A stretch of DNA of 64,000 nt, taken from positions 226,501,876 through 226,565,875 of the forward strand of contig CM070873.1 in the NCBI GenBank assembly GCA_036365515.1, in the 5' to 3' direction. Position numbers and translations under genes: made by a program. This document shows, piece after piece, positions 25,431 to 41,005 of the stretch. The stretch is from Torymus aiolomorphi (Eukaryota > Arthropoda > Insecta > Hymenoptera > Torymidae). A model generated the notes under the pieces. That model worked only from the letters and a program-made list of their open reading frames with translations, was not told where the DNA came from and did no database searches. The stretch's first letter is position 1. Every line of letters begins with the position of its first letter.

Positions 25431-28050
25431 CGCATAAAGGGGCGAATTACTCGCAATTATAATAATTAATAGGAAATAACCGAGTAGCCGATATCGAGTA
25501 AAAAATACATTATATTGTTATGGATCACCCTAACTTATAAAACGATTTTATGAATACTAGGAAACAAATAGAGGTTTCAAAAATAATTTTGATTTATATT
25601 TCATTATTTTTCTCAAATTAAACATAATTTGTACTGAATAATATTAATAGATCAGTGGCTATTTACTCTTTACGATATCATTATTTCACGAAAATGAATA
25701 AATGCTATAAATAAATGGCTTAAACAATAGTTTTCAAAATAGCATAATTTTGTTATACATTTAATTAAAATGGTTAGAATTAAGTTTACCGTTTTTTTTT
25801 TGCTCATTTTAAGAACTGGATATTTAATCATTTAAAAACCGCAGTTAGTCAAAATCAGAATACTGTAGTGATGCAAAAAATAGATTAAAAGACAAAACAT
25901 GCAAAATCTTGAGCTTTTAGCTAAAAAGTTTTCGCATTTCTTTCTATCGGGAAGGAGCTCTTCACAAAAAGTAAAAAACAAAATCTCACGTTCCCTATCG
26001 TCCTATTCGCCGCATTCTACAACAGCACGCCGTGTATACAGTTTCCGCATTTATTCCTATCACCGTGGGCTTTATCGGATACAACCGTGAATTTAAATTT
26101 CGCGATTCCGTATCAAATTCATTTATAGCAACGGCAACAGCAGCATGCCGCGTGTATAGAGTCGAACATTTGCGCAAACGCGCCGAGGAACACAACTCGC
26201 GCGCGGGCGCGTGCAGAGTCCATAAAACCGTATTCGCCATGCCGCACGAACCGACGGCGCGAGGAAAATCCCGCAATAAGTACCGAGGAGAGAGAGATTT
26301 CTCTCTCGCCGCCCTCTCGCGAAGAAAAAGAAACACGCGACGTCGAGAAGCTAAACGCAGGAATCCCACTCGGAAAGGGGGAAAATCTAAGGGATCGTCT
26401 CGCGTATACTCTTTGAATTTCGCGTATACATATATATCGAGTGGATAGGTCGCACGCGCGCGCGACGCGTTTAAAATTTTACGTTGCCATGAATCGCCAA
26501 GCGCTATCGCGAGGCCGCACGCGCGAAGGGGGAAAGCTTTCGTGCATGCGCGTTTCTGCGTTTGTGCGCAAGTACGTCTTTCTCGCCTTCTCCCTTCTCG
26601 CTCCCTCTTTCCGGACGAGGAGATACAGTCTTCCTCTCTTCGCCGCAGAAGAAAAAGTACTTGCGCACGCAAATGTGCGTGAACGCAGGCGTTGCGTCGT
26701 CGTTCGGCCCGCGGCTATCGGGCGCACAGATGTGTCTCACGCGCGCGCGCTCCTCTCGCTTTCCTTGCAGACTTCTTCGCTTCGCTTTTTCTTTTCTTGG
26801 CTCCTTTTTGGATGCCTCTTGCAGAGGATCGACGCGTCGCGCGATGCACTAAGCGAGAACACGACATTTTTTGCAAATGTGCATGAACGCAAGCGTGGTT
26901 ATCATTCGCTGCAATCCGAGGCTTTTATACGCGTGAGGTGATAATTTCCTGGCACGAGGTGAGCTTTTTCGCTGATGTTAATTTGGATTTGTCGCGGGAA
27001 CTCGCGTAAAGTACTAAATTCACTGTAAACATATCTTTTAGACGCGAGAAACTTTATTTTAGACGATGAAGTGAAAAATATTGTAATTTCTTTTAATTGA
27101 TATTGGCATAAGTTTTCAGCATCTTTGAATGAATTCCATAAATATTGCTTTTGGATGGTAGTAACTATTCTCCACAATACGACAACGATAAACCGATACT
27201 GGCACTTTAACACCATTTGGTAACATTCAAGTGCATTGGGTTTCTATATCATTTTATGAACTTTTCCGGCTCATGAACTAAACAGCTTTCACCTCTCGTA
27301 TTTGAAAGAGTTCATGCCCTATCTGTTTACAAACACGCTATAACAGTATTCGTGAAAACATTTCTTTTTTATTGCATCACTATCAACGTACATGGAACTG
27401 AGTTATTATATTTCCAGTAAGATCGTGTATCCATAATTTCACAGCAATATCAGCGAGTATAAACGGCATATATGCAAACACTCGTAAATGCAGGAATAAA
27501 AGTTCACTTTATGGTTATTTCTAGACCAATGAATAAATGGACTGAAATGCTTACTTTTACCCATCAAACGCTCGACACTCATACATTTTTCTACTTCAGG
27601 AAGCAATTTTCTTTTATGTATATGCATACATATCTATACGCACACATTCCTATTTCTGAATTATTAATACAACACACAATTAAGAAACTCAACATTGGTA
27701 TAAAAAATGTTTTTTGATCAATGCAATGTGCTCTCTCCGCTTCACTGACGAAGCAAAACGAACACTCAAGCTCGATAACATCGTTTCGAGAACACACACA
27801 CAACAGATTAATTACAATGAAAAATGTTGCGCAACACACTCGAAAAAAACTCACATTAGAGACGCTCAATATCACTCGACAAAAAAATGCACAAGCATCA
27901 CGCATGAGCCGCTTTAATCATCCCTCCACCACATACACACGCATACACACACGTGCGCACTCTCCCTTTCATTGATAACGTCACGCAGCTCATCAACGGC
28001 CATTATCACTCGTCCCATCTAATCCTACATAATACACACAGCGCTCGGGA
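25431..28050. promoter_or_regulatory. CpG-rich block (25.97-26.95 kb) with AT-rich flanks
   Basis: The block contains a 12-base perfect inverted repeat, GTGCGCAAGTAC (26564-26575) and its complement (26657-26668). Frames of 138-225 codons occur on both strands here, without domains. The flanks hold nothing recognised. Confidence 0.35.
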
Positions 28051-28124
28051 ATAAGGCCTATCCAATTTCGTAGGAGAATGAACTTCCGATCCTTGCGCCG
28101 TCGTCGCCGCGCCGCTACGGTTTT

Positions 28125-28162
<38 letters not shown>

Positions 28163-28800
28163 CGTCGCGCTCGCCCGCCGCTCACCCCCATAATATATAT
28201 AATACCGGGCGTGATGACGAGGCTAGTCTCTGTTTTCTCCGCGTTGCGCGAAGGGTGTCAAAATGCAATTCATCACGCGTGTACGCGCGCGAGAGAGGCT
28301 ATGCGGAAAGAGAGATAGGGGAGATCGCGCAAAGAAAAAGAGAGAGAGACCGGCCGAGACATCAATCTTCCTCAGCAACAACGCTCGCGTAAATTACCCT
28401 CATCGATATCGGGGTGGAGGTGTGAGAGGGGATGGGATCGAGAAGTGGAGAGTCGAGTGCCGTGCGCTCTGCTTTCTTATCGTGAGGATTGCATTCGCGT
28501 TATGTGTAGGATGCACGCGGCGCGTACCTATAGCTTGGCCGTCACGGAAAGGAGTAATTGCACTTGGGATGTGGAGTCGCTCTCGCGTGAGCGATGCGCT
28601 GTCTCTTTGACGCGAGTAGCTCGCGCTGTGATTTATTTCCGAGGCGTCGTTAATTTTTCAATACGTGCGATGAATACACTTGGCTGCTTAGATGTATATG
28701 TGCAGGCACGCACTTCGGTCGTTAATTAGAGAAGTTACTTGTGCGCTATCGAGGCGTCAGTGGCAGGCGATTGAATAAACTTTCCTGATGGGTAATTGAG
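28051..28800. promoter_or_regulatory. CpG-rich block
   Basis: Contains the (CT)15 tract, a TAATATATATAATA stretch (28191-28204) and a GA-rich run at 28306-28350. It adjoins the transposon cluster. Confidence 0.35.
28129..28159. repeat. (CT)15 tract
   Basis: About 31 bases of CT in the CpG-rich block at 28.05-28.79 kb. Confidence 0.93.
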
Positions 28801-29355
28801 TTCTATTCGAGAAGTGCTTACCGCATTATTTAGAAAAATACTTAAGAAAGGTGATATGTTTAAATGTTTATACCAAACAATGTATGTGAGGAGTTTTACA
28901 TAGAAAATTCCTAATTAGACGGTTTAAAAAAAAATTAAATTAAAAACACCTCTGCATTCAATTTTTTTCTCGTTCTATAGGTCGTACAGTAGACGAGAAA
29001 AATATCCAACCAATCAAAGTAGATATTAAGGGATACTATAGTTAAAAATTTTTGTTTTGGATTTACCTAAAAAATATAAATTTTGATCAGTAATAATTTT
29101 ATTTATATATATTATACTAATACAGTTTATTTTTGATAAAATAGGCCCTACCAGAGGTCTATAAACACCCATTTGATCCAAAGATATTGAGATTTTGAAA
29201 TTCGTACCCTGCGTAATCTACAGGCTGAACCATTTGATATTTTTTAATGAAATACGGACTAAAATCTTTGATTTTTATATCTCCTTTGACTAAAGCTATT
29301 CGCATCCCTTAATTTTTAAAATTAATATTTTTAAAGTAAAAAATTTTGGCCCGTA

Positions 29356-30249
29356 GGGGAGAAGCGGCATGATTGGCGCCTAACCTTTGTCCTTAATTAT
29401 TTAAATGAAAAAAATAGTTAAAACATAAAATGAACTATACGTGAAGATAGCCAAACATCTACTGTATCAAACTAAAAATTTTTTTACAGCATAGCATTTA
29501 CAATTTATTGAATATAAACGATTTATTAAAAAAAAATTTGCGCCATTCAACCCGTCGCTTGCGGATTGATTAGCGCACACGTATATAGCTTTAGATCTCT
29601 TGCGCAAACTAATATGCTGCACTTGCCCGAATAGACTTTCCATCTTTAACATCATTTATAGCACTTTTCAACTTATCTTTGTCCCACTGGTTGTATTTTT
29701 TTGCAATCTTGCCCATCAAAATAATTATACCCCCAAAATATTTTCTCAGGGACGATATTACTTTATACACAATTTCTGAGCGAGTAAAAATATCAAATAA
29801 TACACTTAATGTGTAAATATTATAACAAGAGAATATAAGAATGCACGCATTTTGATAAATAAAAGCTAGACGGTGTATTTTGATGCCTGCGCCAATCAAG
29901 CCGCTTCGGACTTTTTTATTATTTCAACTTATTTCCAAATTATAAATAAATAAATGTAATAATCGAGTTTTACTATATGAAAGTAAATAAATTAAACTAT
30001 GTTATGGCGTATTTGTTTTTATTATCATAGCATTTCAGATTTGTCAATTGATCATTTTCGAACATGATACTAAGCACATGAAAAGTGACTCAAAAATACT
30101 TTTCTTAATATTTTATCAGAATAGGCTCCAATATTAATGGTTTTGTGTGTGTTTATTAATTTTGTATTTTTAATTAAGAAAAACTAGCTTGCATGCCAAA
30201 AATCTGAATAACAATTCTAATAATCTCCAACCTGAAGCCGCTTCTCCCC
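29356..30249 (-). mobile_element. TA-flanked pogo/Tigger-like element, 894 bp, nested and defective
   Basis: Perfect 13-bp terminal inverted repeats, GGGGAGAAGCGGC at 29356-29368 and its complement at 30237-30249, each bordered by TA (29354-29355, 30250-30251). A further inverted copy of the subterminal motif GCGGC-TGATTGGCGC lies at 29886-29904, so one end region may have been duplicated. The minus strand retains a piece of a transposase DNA-binding domain. Too little room remains after it for a catalytic domain, so the element is a deletion derivative. Confidence 0.72.
29609..29716 (-). pseudogene. Remnant of a pogo/Tigger transposase, N-terminal psq-type helix-turn-helix
   Basis: The minus-strand frame from Met at 29716 reads MGKIAKKYNQWDKDKLKSAI, followed by DVKDGKSIRASAAY, then a stop. 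This fits the opening of psq/CENP-B-type domains (Tyr-x-x-Trp, Ala-Ile, Val-x-x-Gly-x-Ser-Ile-Arg-x-Ala-Ala). The expected second half of the domain is broken by stops. Upstream codons in the same frame (to 29899) look non-coding. Confidence 0.6.
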
Positions 30250-30485
30250 TATTCCATTAAAAAATATCGAATAGTTCAGCCTGTAGGTTACGCAGGGTAC
30301 AAATTTCAAAATCTCAATATCTTTGGATCAAATGGGTGTTTACAGACCTCTGGTGGGGTCTATTTCATCAAAAATAAACTATATTAGTATAATATATATA
30401 TATATAAAAAATTATTACTGATCAAAATTTATATTTTTTAGGTGAATCCAAAAAAAAGAATTTAACTGTAGTACCCCCTTAAACT

Positions 30486-30655
30486 CCCAAAAGCACGAAC
30501 AAATTTTCCATAAGAAAAAATTAAAGTAATAAGTAAAAGAGCTTTAATTTAAGAAAAATAAAATACGTAGAATTGGACAATCCTGCATAAAGTTACGTAC
30601 ATTTGAAAATCTCCAAAAAATGACAAAAAAAAACAATTTCTAACTAATTTGGGAG
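30486..30655. repeat. Diverged relative of the foldback element arm
   Basis: Shares the ordered words AGAGCTTTAATTT, GCA-AAG-TACGT and AAAAATGACAAAAA with the left arm at about 24920-25010, with many substitutions and gaps. It lies directly between two TTAA elements. Confidence 0.5.
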
Positions 30656-30670
30656 TTTAATATCGATTAA

Positions 30671-30825
30671 GGGGGTGTGGTACTCATGCACTCTGTTTTA
30701 CCGGCAGAACTCGGCAAATTCTATATTATTAAAATAAATATATTGAATTACGTCTTATAAAGAGATAGTTTCCCTGCTCAATGTAATAATCTACCAGCCT
30801 ACGCAGTTTTGAGCTCAAAATAGTT
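30671..30825. mobile_element. Truncated copy of the TTAA palindromic element
   Basis: Starts at TTAA (30667-30670) with GGGGGTGTGGTACTCATG and follows the left arm of the element at 17871 closely through CTACCAGCCTACGCAG to about 30825, then diverges. The second end is missing. Confidence 0.7.
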
Positions 30826-31500
30826 TACTGTTTTTGTTGGTTGGGCATTTTTTTGTCTACTGTATCTATGACCTAAATTGGACGAGAACACTGAACAAAT
30901 TTAGAGCAGAGTTGTGCCTTGAAATTTTCTTTTTTAAGCCTTCTAATGGTGGATTTTCTGCAGAATTCTTCAGATACAACGTGTCCCATTTTAATCTATA
31001 GCCCTAAATAACTTTTTATGGTTCCAACAGAAAAGATTCAAGGATAGAAGTTGTAAGTTTTTAGTGGGCTCCACGAGTGACGTTTTACAGCAAACCCCTT
31101 ATTTTTCATGCGATCGAGAACAGCAAAAAATTTTACGTTCAAGTATATATTTTGACCATTAAATAAATATATGGGTTCTCATTTGAAAAAAATTTAATTG
31201 ATCGTCAAATAATCCCAAAAATTAACCCCGAGGTAAAAAAAATCACGACCACTAGTGGATGGCCCGCTTGGACACTATAGCTTTTACCATAGAAATTTTT
31301 CTGCCGAAAGTCAACATAAAATGTTATTCAGAGTGATAAACTAAAATGAAACAACTTATATAATTTAAAGTTATTTTTGTATACATACGTTTGTATTCAA
31401 TAAGTTTAAAAGATAAACTAAAGCTCGTTCAAAAAATACAAATATGAAATAAAACATATAATAGAATGTACTACACGTAACTCACTCCCTCCCTCTAAAT
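30826..31500. other. AT-rich sequence following the transposon cluster
   Basis: No frame or inverted repeat is visible. The style of 30.90-31.30 kb (GTGTCCCATTTTAATCTATA..., later CACTAGTGG) suggests an old dispersed repeat, but I have no second copy in the window to show it. Confidence 0.3.
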
Positions 31501-33480
31501 AACACGGTTCGCGCATTTCATAATTTCAGAGTTCGACGAGGCGGAAGTGCAGGCAAGGAGAAAAATACCCGGGTAGAATCGCCGCCTGCACGCTGTTATT
31601 GCAATCATCATCGCAAGGGCCTGTTATACACATTACTCGAGTGCACTCTCAGCTTCTCTCCTTCCTCCTTCCTCCTTCGCCTTCCTCCTCGCGTTTTCGC
31701 TCCGCAAAAATGCCGGGTGAAAGATCAACGTGTGCACGCGCTGAAATACAGCCAGGACGAGGGAGACAAAGGAGGCTCGAGGCGAGATTAGGTCGCGCGT
31801 ATACGACCGAATCACGGGCCCTCGCGATACGACGTTTAATGTACCGTTATGATCTTTATGGGCGCGCGGGTCGCGCTTTTTATAGGCCGTTAGGCGATTG
31901 AGTTTTCGCGCGCGGTACAGAGCTGCCTTACGGCGCACGAACTTTCCGCCGTTCGTGGTGCGGTAGTGCTTTCCTTCTTGCTCGTCTTCTACGCGTCTGG
32001 TTTTTATTTTCTCTCGTTGATTCGTTCCCTGGTTAAACTCTTTTCCGAGCACGACTCTAGTTGCTCGATCAAGATGAGTAATTCCGCCGTATCGAACTCT
32101 CGTAAATGACGTATATTGTAAGGGGATAATAGCTGGTGGCTATCGTTCTTACCAAATAAGGTCTATAGATGGAAAACAAATTTTTAATTTCAAATAACCA
32201 GCCTTTTCAAAACCATGTAAATAACTGTCTTTAATAATAACAAGTAAATATTTAATTGATAAAAGTGTATTATTAATTCAAATTTAAAAAATCTTAATTA
32301 AATTGAAATAAACATTTACTATAAGGTATAAAAATATTTGTTGAAGTTTAAATCATACTTTTTTAGAAGCACCATTCATATTTTAAATTCCAGAAAGTGC
32401 TTTTTCCATCCTTTTTAACACAATTTCGCTTCAGCAAAAACAGTCAGTTCTCTGCCCTAGGCAGATATCTGTCTGAAAGGACTTGTTAGAAATAGGCTAC
32501 AGACAAGTGAAAAAACTAAAGTACATAAAGCTTTATTTTAAGAATAATATTTCTTATTTCAAAGAAATATTTTGATCTTGCAAATAGTATTTTAATCAAG
32601 CTCTTTTTATAAAAACATTGCGATTTGCAAATTCGATTTTAATGAAATAACATTATTTTACAAAGCTGCTTTCACGATGATATCTACTTATACAGTATAA
32701 AACCAACGTTTTGGTTATCAAAAAAGCCGAGGAAAAGAGAACGTCAGTGAATTACCATAATAAAACGATATTTTCCTACAATTTTTGAGGAATCTTCCCT
32801 TAAAATATGTCGGCAAACGCAAGGATTAACCAGCGCCTCTCGCACGCTGAGAGAGCGTTGTATGCAGCGCAGCGTTTCTCTCGACTGTCGTGGGAATTTG
32901 AATTTTAAATCCCACGCAAAATGTTTCGGCACGCCGTAGCTTAAATCGCCGGTAAAATGTTTTGCCGTAATAAGGGATGCAAACATATTCGCCGCGCGCA
33001 AAGGATACCTTTCCCCCTCCCTTAAATTGCTCTTCCACATAAGCATCTTACGGTCATCGATGCCGTGGAATTTTCAAATTTTCTTCTAGCGCACATAGTT
33101 TTGCTCCTATATGCGTCGCTGCGACGTAGGCACTTTCGGCACGAAGAAAGATATTTCTTTGTACACACTTTATGCCGAGCCCCAGTCACTTGAAATTAAA
33201 CTTTACAAACTTAAACCATGCAGGGTAGTGTAATACACAAAAGTTATTGTAGTTTTATTTTCATTTTAAACATATACTCTATTTACAAATTAACGAATGA
33301 TTAGGTTGATATAAAAAGCTAACGATCCTACATTTGAATATATTTTAACGTTTAAAAATCACAGAACTTCACTTTCACGTAAAATTGACAAGTTATTAAA
33401 TCTCAATGCATTGTTAGTATTAATTACTTACAAATTCAGTGACGTACAAAACATGAAGACAAGTAAAGAAATCAATGTGC
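31501..33480. promoter_or_regulatory. CpG-rich block (31.50-32.10 kb) then AT-rich spacer
   Basis: The block includes CTTCCTC repeats at 31660-31690. A weak GC-rich patch at 32.78-33.06 kb has a minus-strand frame of 100 codons without recognisable content. Confidence 0.33.
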
Positions 33481-35900
33481 TTTCAACCCTATCCCTTTTA
33501 CATTTCCGTAGCAAATCAACGTCAAGCCAAAAGACCTCGGCAACGCGAAAATACAGCCCGAACACGGAGCCACGGCCGCTTTTCTCATCCGCACCTGCTC
33601 TCGTTTATAACGCGAGCATTACAAAATCGCATCCCTCCCCATGCACACGTGCACTACTCTTATGCAGACTCGCTACACGTGCGCGTAAACCTGAATTAAT
33701 TCAGAGCTCTATATGGGGAAAGAGGCAACGCGCGTCTTGCGTCGCCTTGCAACACTGTACACCTTCGCGACGCAATACGCCTACATCCCCGCACTATACT
33801 GCGTATCTGCGCGCATAAATTCGGGGCCTTTCGCACACTTGCGCCCTTCAAACTATCATCTCTGAGGCGCTTTCCCCCCTCGCGCGAAATAATTATGAAG
33901 CAGGGAAAGATGCACCTTTCTCCCGCCCCTCTCCCGCTCTGCCTTATTCGGGGAAAATAATTGCTCGTTTTCGGCGAAAGCTTACAAATTAGCCGAAAAC
34001 GCGGGGCTGTTCCCCACGCGCGCACGCGTGGCTGCGGGAGTGAGACGGAGCCCGCGAAATTCGGTTGTTAGCGGTAAATTGAGAGAGAACTTAACTGGGC
34101 CGCGTGCGCTCCGAGACTCCAGTCGAGACTGCGCGGGTGGCTCTTTAACGAAGTCTGTTTTAATGAGCCCGAGGGCTCCACCTAGACTCACTCTCCCACT
34201 AATTGCATTAATTGCAAAATGTCTCCGCGACACGACTGCTCTCTCTCTCTCTCTCTTTCCCTCACCCGCCTCTTGCTTATCTATAGGTGCGCACCCATCT
34301 TCGCCCTCCCGGCGTCTTCAACTTTCGTGGTATGCGACTTGCGTTCTCTTTTTTGACCGTTCGCACTTCCGCTTTCGATTGGACGCGTATAGAGTTGAGC
34401 CGTGAACTAGGGGCAATTTGTTTCATTTAGTCGGCCTACCTATATATACATGCGATATTATTATTATTATCGGCTTGACCGTCGGGGCGCGCGAGCGTAG
34501 CGCGGCGAGCGTATGTATATTTAGCGAAAGCGCGCAGCGTCAAAATGAATTTACGAGTTTGCGGTGGCAGAATTAATGAGTCTTGATTTTAGATTTACGC
34601 GCGTATGGTGCTATATAGGCTTGTTTCGAACCAGCGCAGGGTTATTATTACGCGAACAGCTGTACGTGTCCCCTATACCCCCTTAAAACGTCATATTTAC
34701 TGGTTTTGTCTATTTTAATTGGCGCGCCCGAGCGACGCTTCGCGCCGTTATGCCGTGGACGCGGGAATCGTGCTTTTATTGGCTAATCAATTGAATTTTA
34801 GGATATGAATGTTGTGTTAGAGAGCGTTCAAATTAGAGGCCGTGGATTATAGCCGAGCTTTTGAGCGGCAACAATAAATCCTGTTATAGAATTTTCGCAA
34901 TTAAATTAAAGCCCATATACTTCATAGTATTACAGATTGAAACATAAATTTACTTTAATAAATTTCGTAACGGTATCGATATTCATAAAAATATTACGAT
35001 AATATTTTCATCTCTAGTTTAAACTTGAATTTAAATTAATCTTGCTTTAATTGCAAAATATTTATACGTCTATGACAAATTATATTATCATTATTGTCAT
35101 TTCAATAGTAAATAATAATGAAAACGTATATGATTAAAAAGTGAGTTATAAAAATATAGTAATGCATATTTTATCATAAACAGCACCCCGTATACATACC
35201 CTGCAAATTAAAAACCTGACTTTCTAATAGCCAGCAATTATGATACGCAAAGCTTCCTCCCTAATTACGACAAATTATCAAATAATCGGTGCAACAACCT
35301 TCAAATCAAATGCAACAAGTAATCGGGCGCGGAATTAAAATCGCAAATATCTCGCCACTCTCGCGCGCCCGACTACAACGACGACAATCAGTCGGCACGC
35401 GCATAAACTCGCCTCCTAATGAATCAATTCACGGAAAAAGAACAAACGAACGCATCCTCGCGCCTTCTGGCGCGATAATAAGCGCAATCGCGCGGAGGAA
35501 AAGACAGAGACTCAGAGACAAAGACGGCAAGGCCGCTTCGCGCGATGCTTGATTAATGGCAATCACCGTTCCCTTTTTTTTCTATCGCGCTCGCACGCGC
35601 GCGCCCGTCGCGGAGCGATCGCGAGAGAGGATATGCATGCTAATACAGCCGTATACGCACACGCTCGTAGCGGCCATATCGGCTCCGATCATTTGTATAT
35701 TATGCATACGATCCTGTCGCGTGCACTTAAACGGCCGACGCGAGCGCGCGCACGTTGAGCTTGCAAATTCGATCGCCGCGTGCGAGAGAGAGGGAGAGAG
35801 AGAGAGACAGAGAGAGAGTACTGCGGTCTTTCAGGAGGGAGGGAACTCCGGCGGACGTTTTTAGTCGTGCACAGTGGGTAGCCCAGAGTGATTTTTTAAA
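33481..35900. promoter_or_regulatory. CpG-rich blocks at 33.50-34.88 and 35.28-35.90 kb
   Basis: The first is the longest block in the upstream half, with a (CT)n tract and an ATTATTATTATTAT run (34448-34461). The second carries GA repeats at 35784-35818. No coding evidence. Confidence 0.35.
34239..34256. repeat. Short (CT)n tract
   Basis: About 18 bases of CT in the long CpG-rich block at 33.5-34.9 kb. Confidence 0.88.
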
Positions 35901-37448
35901 CGAATTTTGTGGGAATTTAGTTGTGACGCGTCTGAAACCGAGTATTTGAATATTCAATTTTTTATGGAATACTGATCAATACGTTTTTTGGTTATTATAA
36001 AGATCCACTATAGAGAATAATGTTTTTTTTTTTTAATAAAATACTTCATATTTTCAATGTATAGAATTTGAACGTCTCTACCCCAATAATAATATTGCAA
36101 TAAATTTCTATTAAGCTTTATTTTCATTTTTACTTCGTTAGAAAGTATGTATATGCGTGTGTGCGAAATAATCGCTTGAAATATTGAAGAGGCGCGGCAC
36201 GAAAATTTCATGTTGTACGCTGTAGTAACCCTAAGTGGTTAATTTCTTCTTTTTTCTCAAAGTGTGCCAAACAGTATCACGCACAGGCAATTTTCTCGTA
36301 GCGTTTTAAATAAGTTTTCAGGCAGATTAACGATAAAGATATTATGCCAGAATTTCCAGCTTAACGTGATTGATTTATAGATATAATCTGCATTAAATAA
36401 AATTAAACTTTATAAAAGGCAAGGTTTTAGAAGTGTTAAAACATGTCATAAGCATAATTATTTTAAAACATATTATGATATAAAAAAAAATCTAATATCA
36501 GACTAGTATTAGTAAAACATTGCAATACTGCATTGTTCAGGCGCGCTTAGATTTCAAACTTATCATATATTTAACAGCGGATGATAATATACAGCAGATA
36601 GGCAATCATCGTGAATTATAGTGTTATTTCTATTCATGAAATGGTTACCTATTGTTCATCGTCTCTTTACTCTTGACTAATAATCCATTGTATCACATTT
36701 TTCCCCTGTACTTCTTTGCATATAATCAAACGAATCGCTATAAAATAAACGACCTATCCTCAAAAATCAAAGACGCTATGCATCTCCTTTCAAAAAGTCG
36801 CTCCATAAAGAAATCTGAAATAACCCCTCCTACATAAACCACAAGCTCCGGGCAAGCGCTGTCGCACGAGCTACACACGCGCGGCGCTGCCACGACACGA
36901 AAATACACCTGACCGAGCGAGGCCCCTCCCGCCTCCCGTAATTTTCTCGCGCGTTCCGGCATTAAAGTCCGGCTCTCAGAGGCAAAGGACCGCACCGATG
37001 GGCCGATATTCGAAGTTCCGTGCACGCGCTGGTGGCGCAAATCACGCGGGGCGCTTATATACGCTGCGAGAGCGGGGCGCACGCCTGCGTGCGAACTTCA
37101 TTTCCGCGCACACGTGCCGCGCCGTCAACACCTCTCTCGTGCGCGCTTTCGCAATATCATTACATTTTCGTGGAGGTGCATCGGAGGTGAAAGCGCCCGG
37201 ATCGCGCCTTCGCGCGCACACACCCGCTGTTGTACGGAGTTTATCGCTGCCGGTGCATCGGAGGCTAAATATTTTAAGCGCCTGTCAAGTGCTGTTAATA
37301 GCGGAATTTTGATTAATTTAAGAAAATAATGTGTTTACGTTATTAATTGTGGCCGGATTTTATACTACTTATTTTTACCGAAATATGCAGTATTTCATCA
37401 AGAGTGTTTATGAAGGGAAAGAGTTAATGTGGCTTTATTAAGTTTCAG
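35901..37448. promoter_or_regulatory. AT-rich spacer and CpG-rich block at 36.84-37.30 kb
   Basis: The block ends about 150 bases upstream of the candidate micro-exon at 37449. Two similar GTGCATCGGAGG words (37167, 37252) lie within it. No gene seen. Confidence 0.33.
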
Positions 37449-37477
37449 GTGTCTCCTCGACTCTTGATACTCAGCTT
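37449..37477 (+). CDS. Candidate 29-nt micro-exon of the same unidentified transcript (weak)
   Basis: A short block with an acceptor (TTAAGTTTCAG) and a strong donor (GTAAGTAT) in AT-rich sequence. Taken in the phase left by the segment ending at 20042 it reads Arg (split codon) then VSSTLDTQL with no stop and ends in phase 0. Nothing identifies the product. Confidence 0.18.

Positions 37478-41005
<3,528 letters not shown>

Larger units (their letters stand above)
29030..30478. mobile_element. TTAA-flanked element with about 230-bp inverted repeats, interrupted by a nested insertion
   Basis: The left arm (29030 to about 29257) and right arm (about 30254 to 30478) are inverted copies, both containing the run GATATTGAGATTTTG or its complement and GCCTGTAG-TTACGCAGGGTAC. 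The ends read GGGATACTATAGTTAAA and GGGGGTACTACAGTTAAA. TTAA is found at 29026-29029 and 30479-30482. Most of the interior is a second element (29356-30249). Without it this would be a non-coding element of about 550 bp. Confidence 0.75.

Noticed and set aside
25995..26672. 225-codon minus-strand frame
   Set aside because: It has several overlapping long frames on the other strand and an Arg-rich random composition typical of CpG-rich blocks.
30900..31300. Old dispersed repeat
   Set aside because: Its style is suggestive, but there is no second copy and no terminal repeats in the window.
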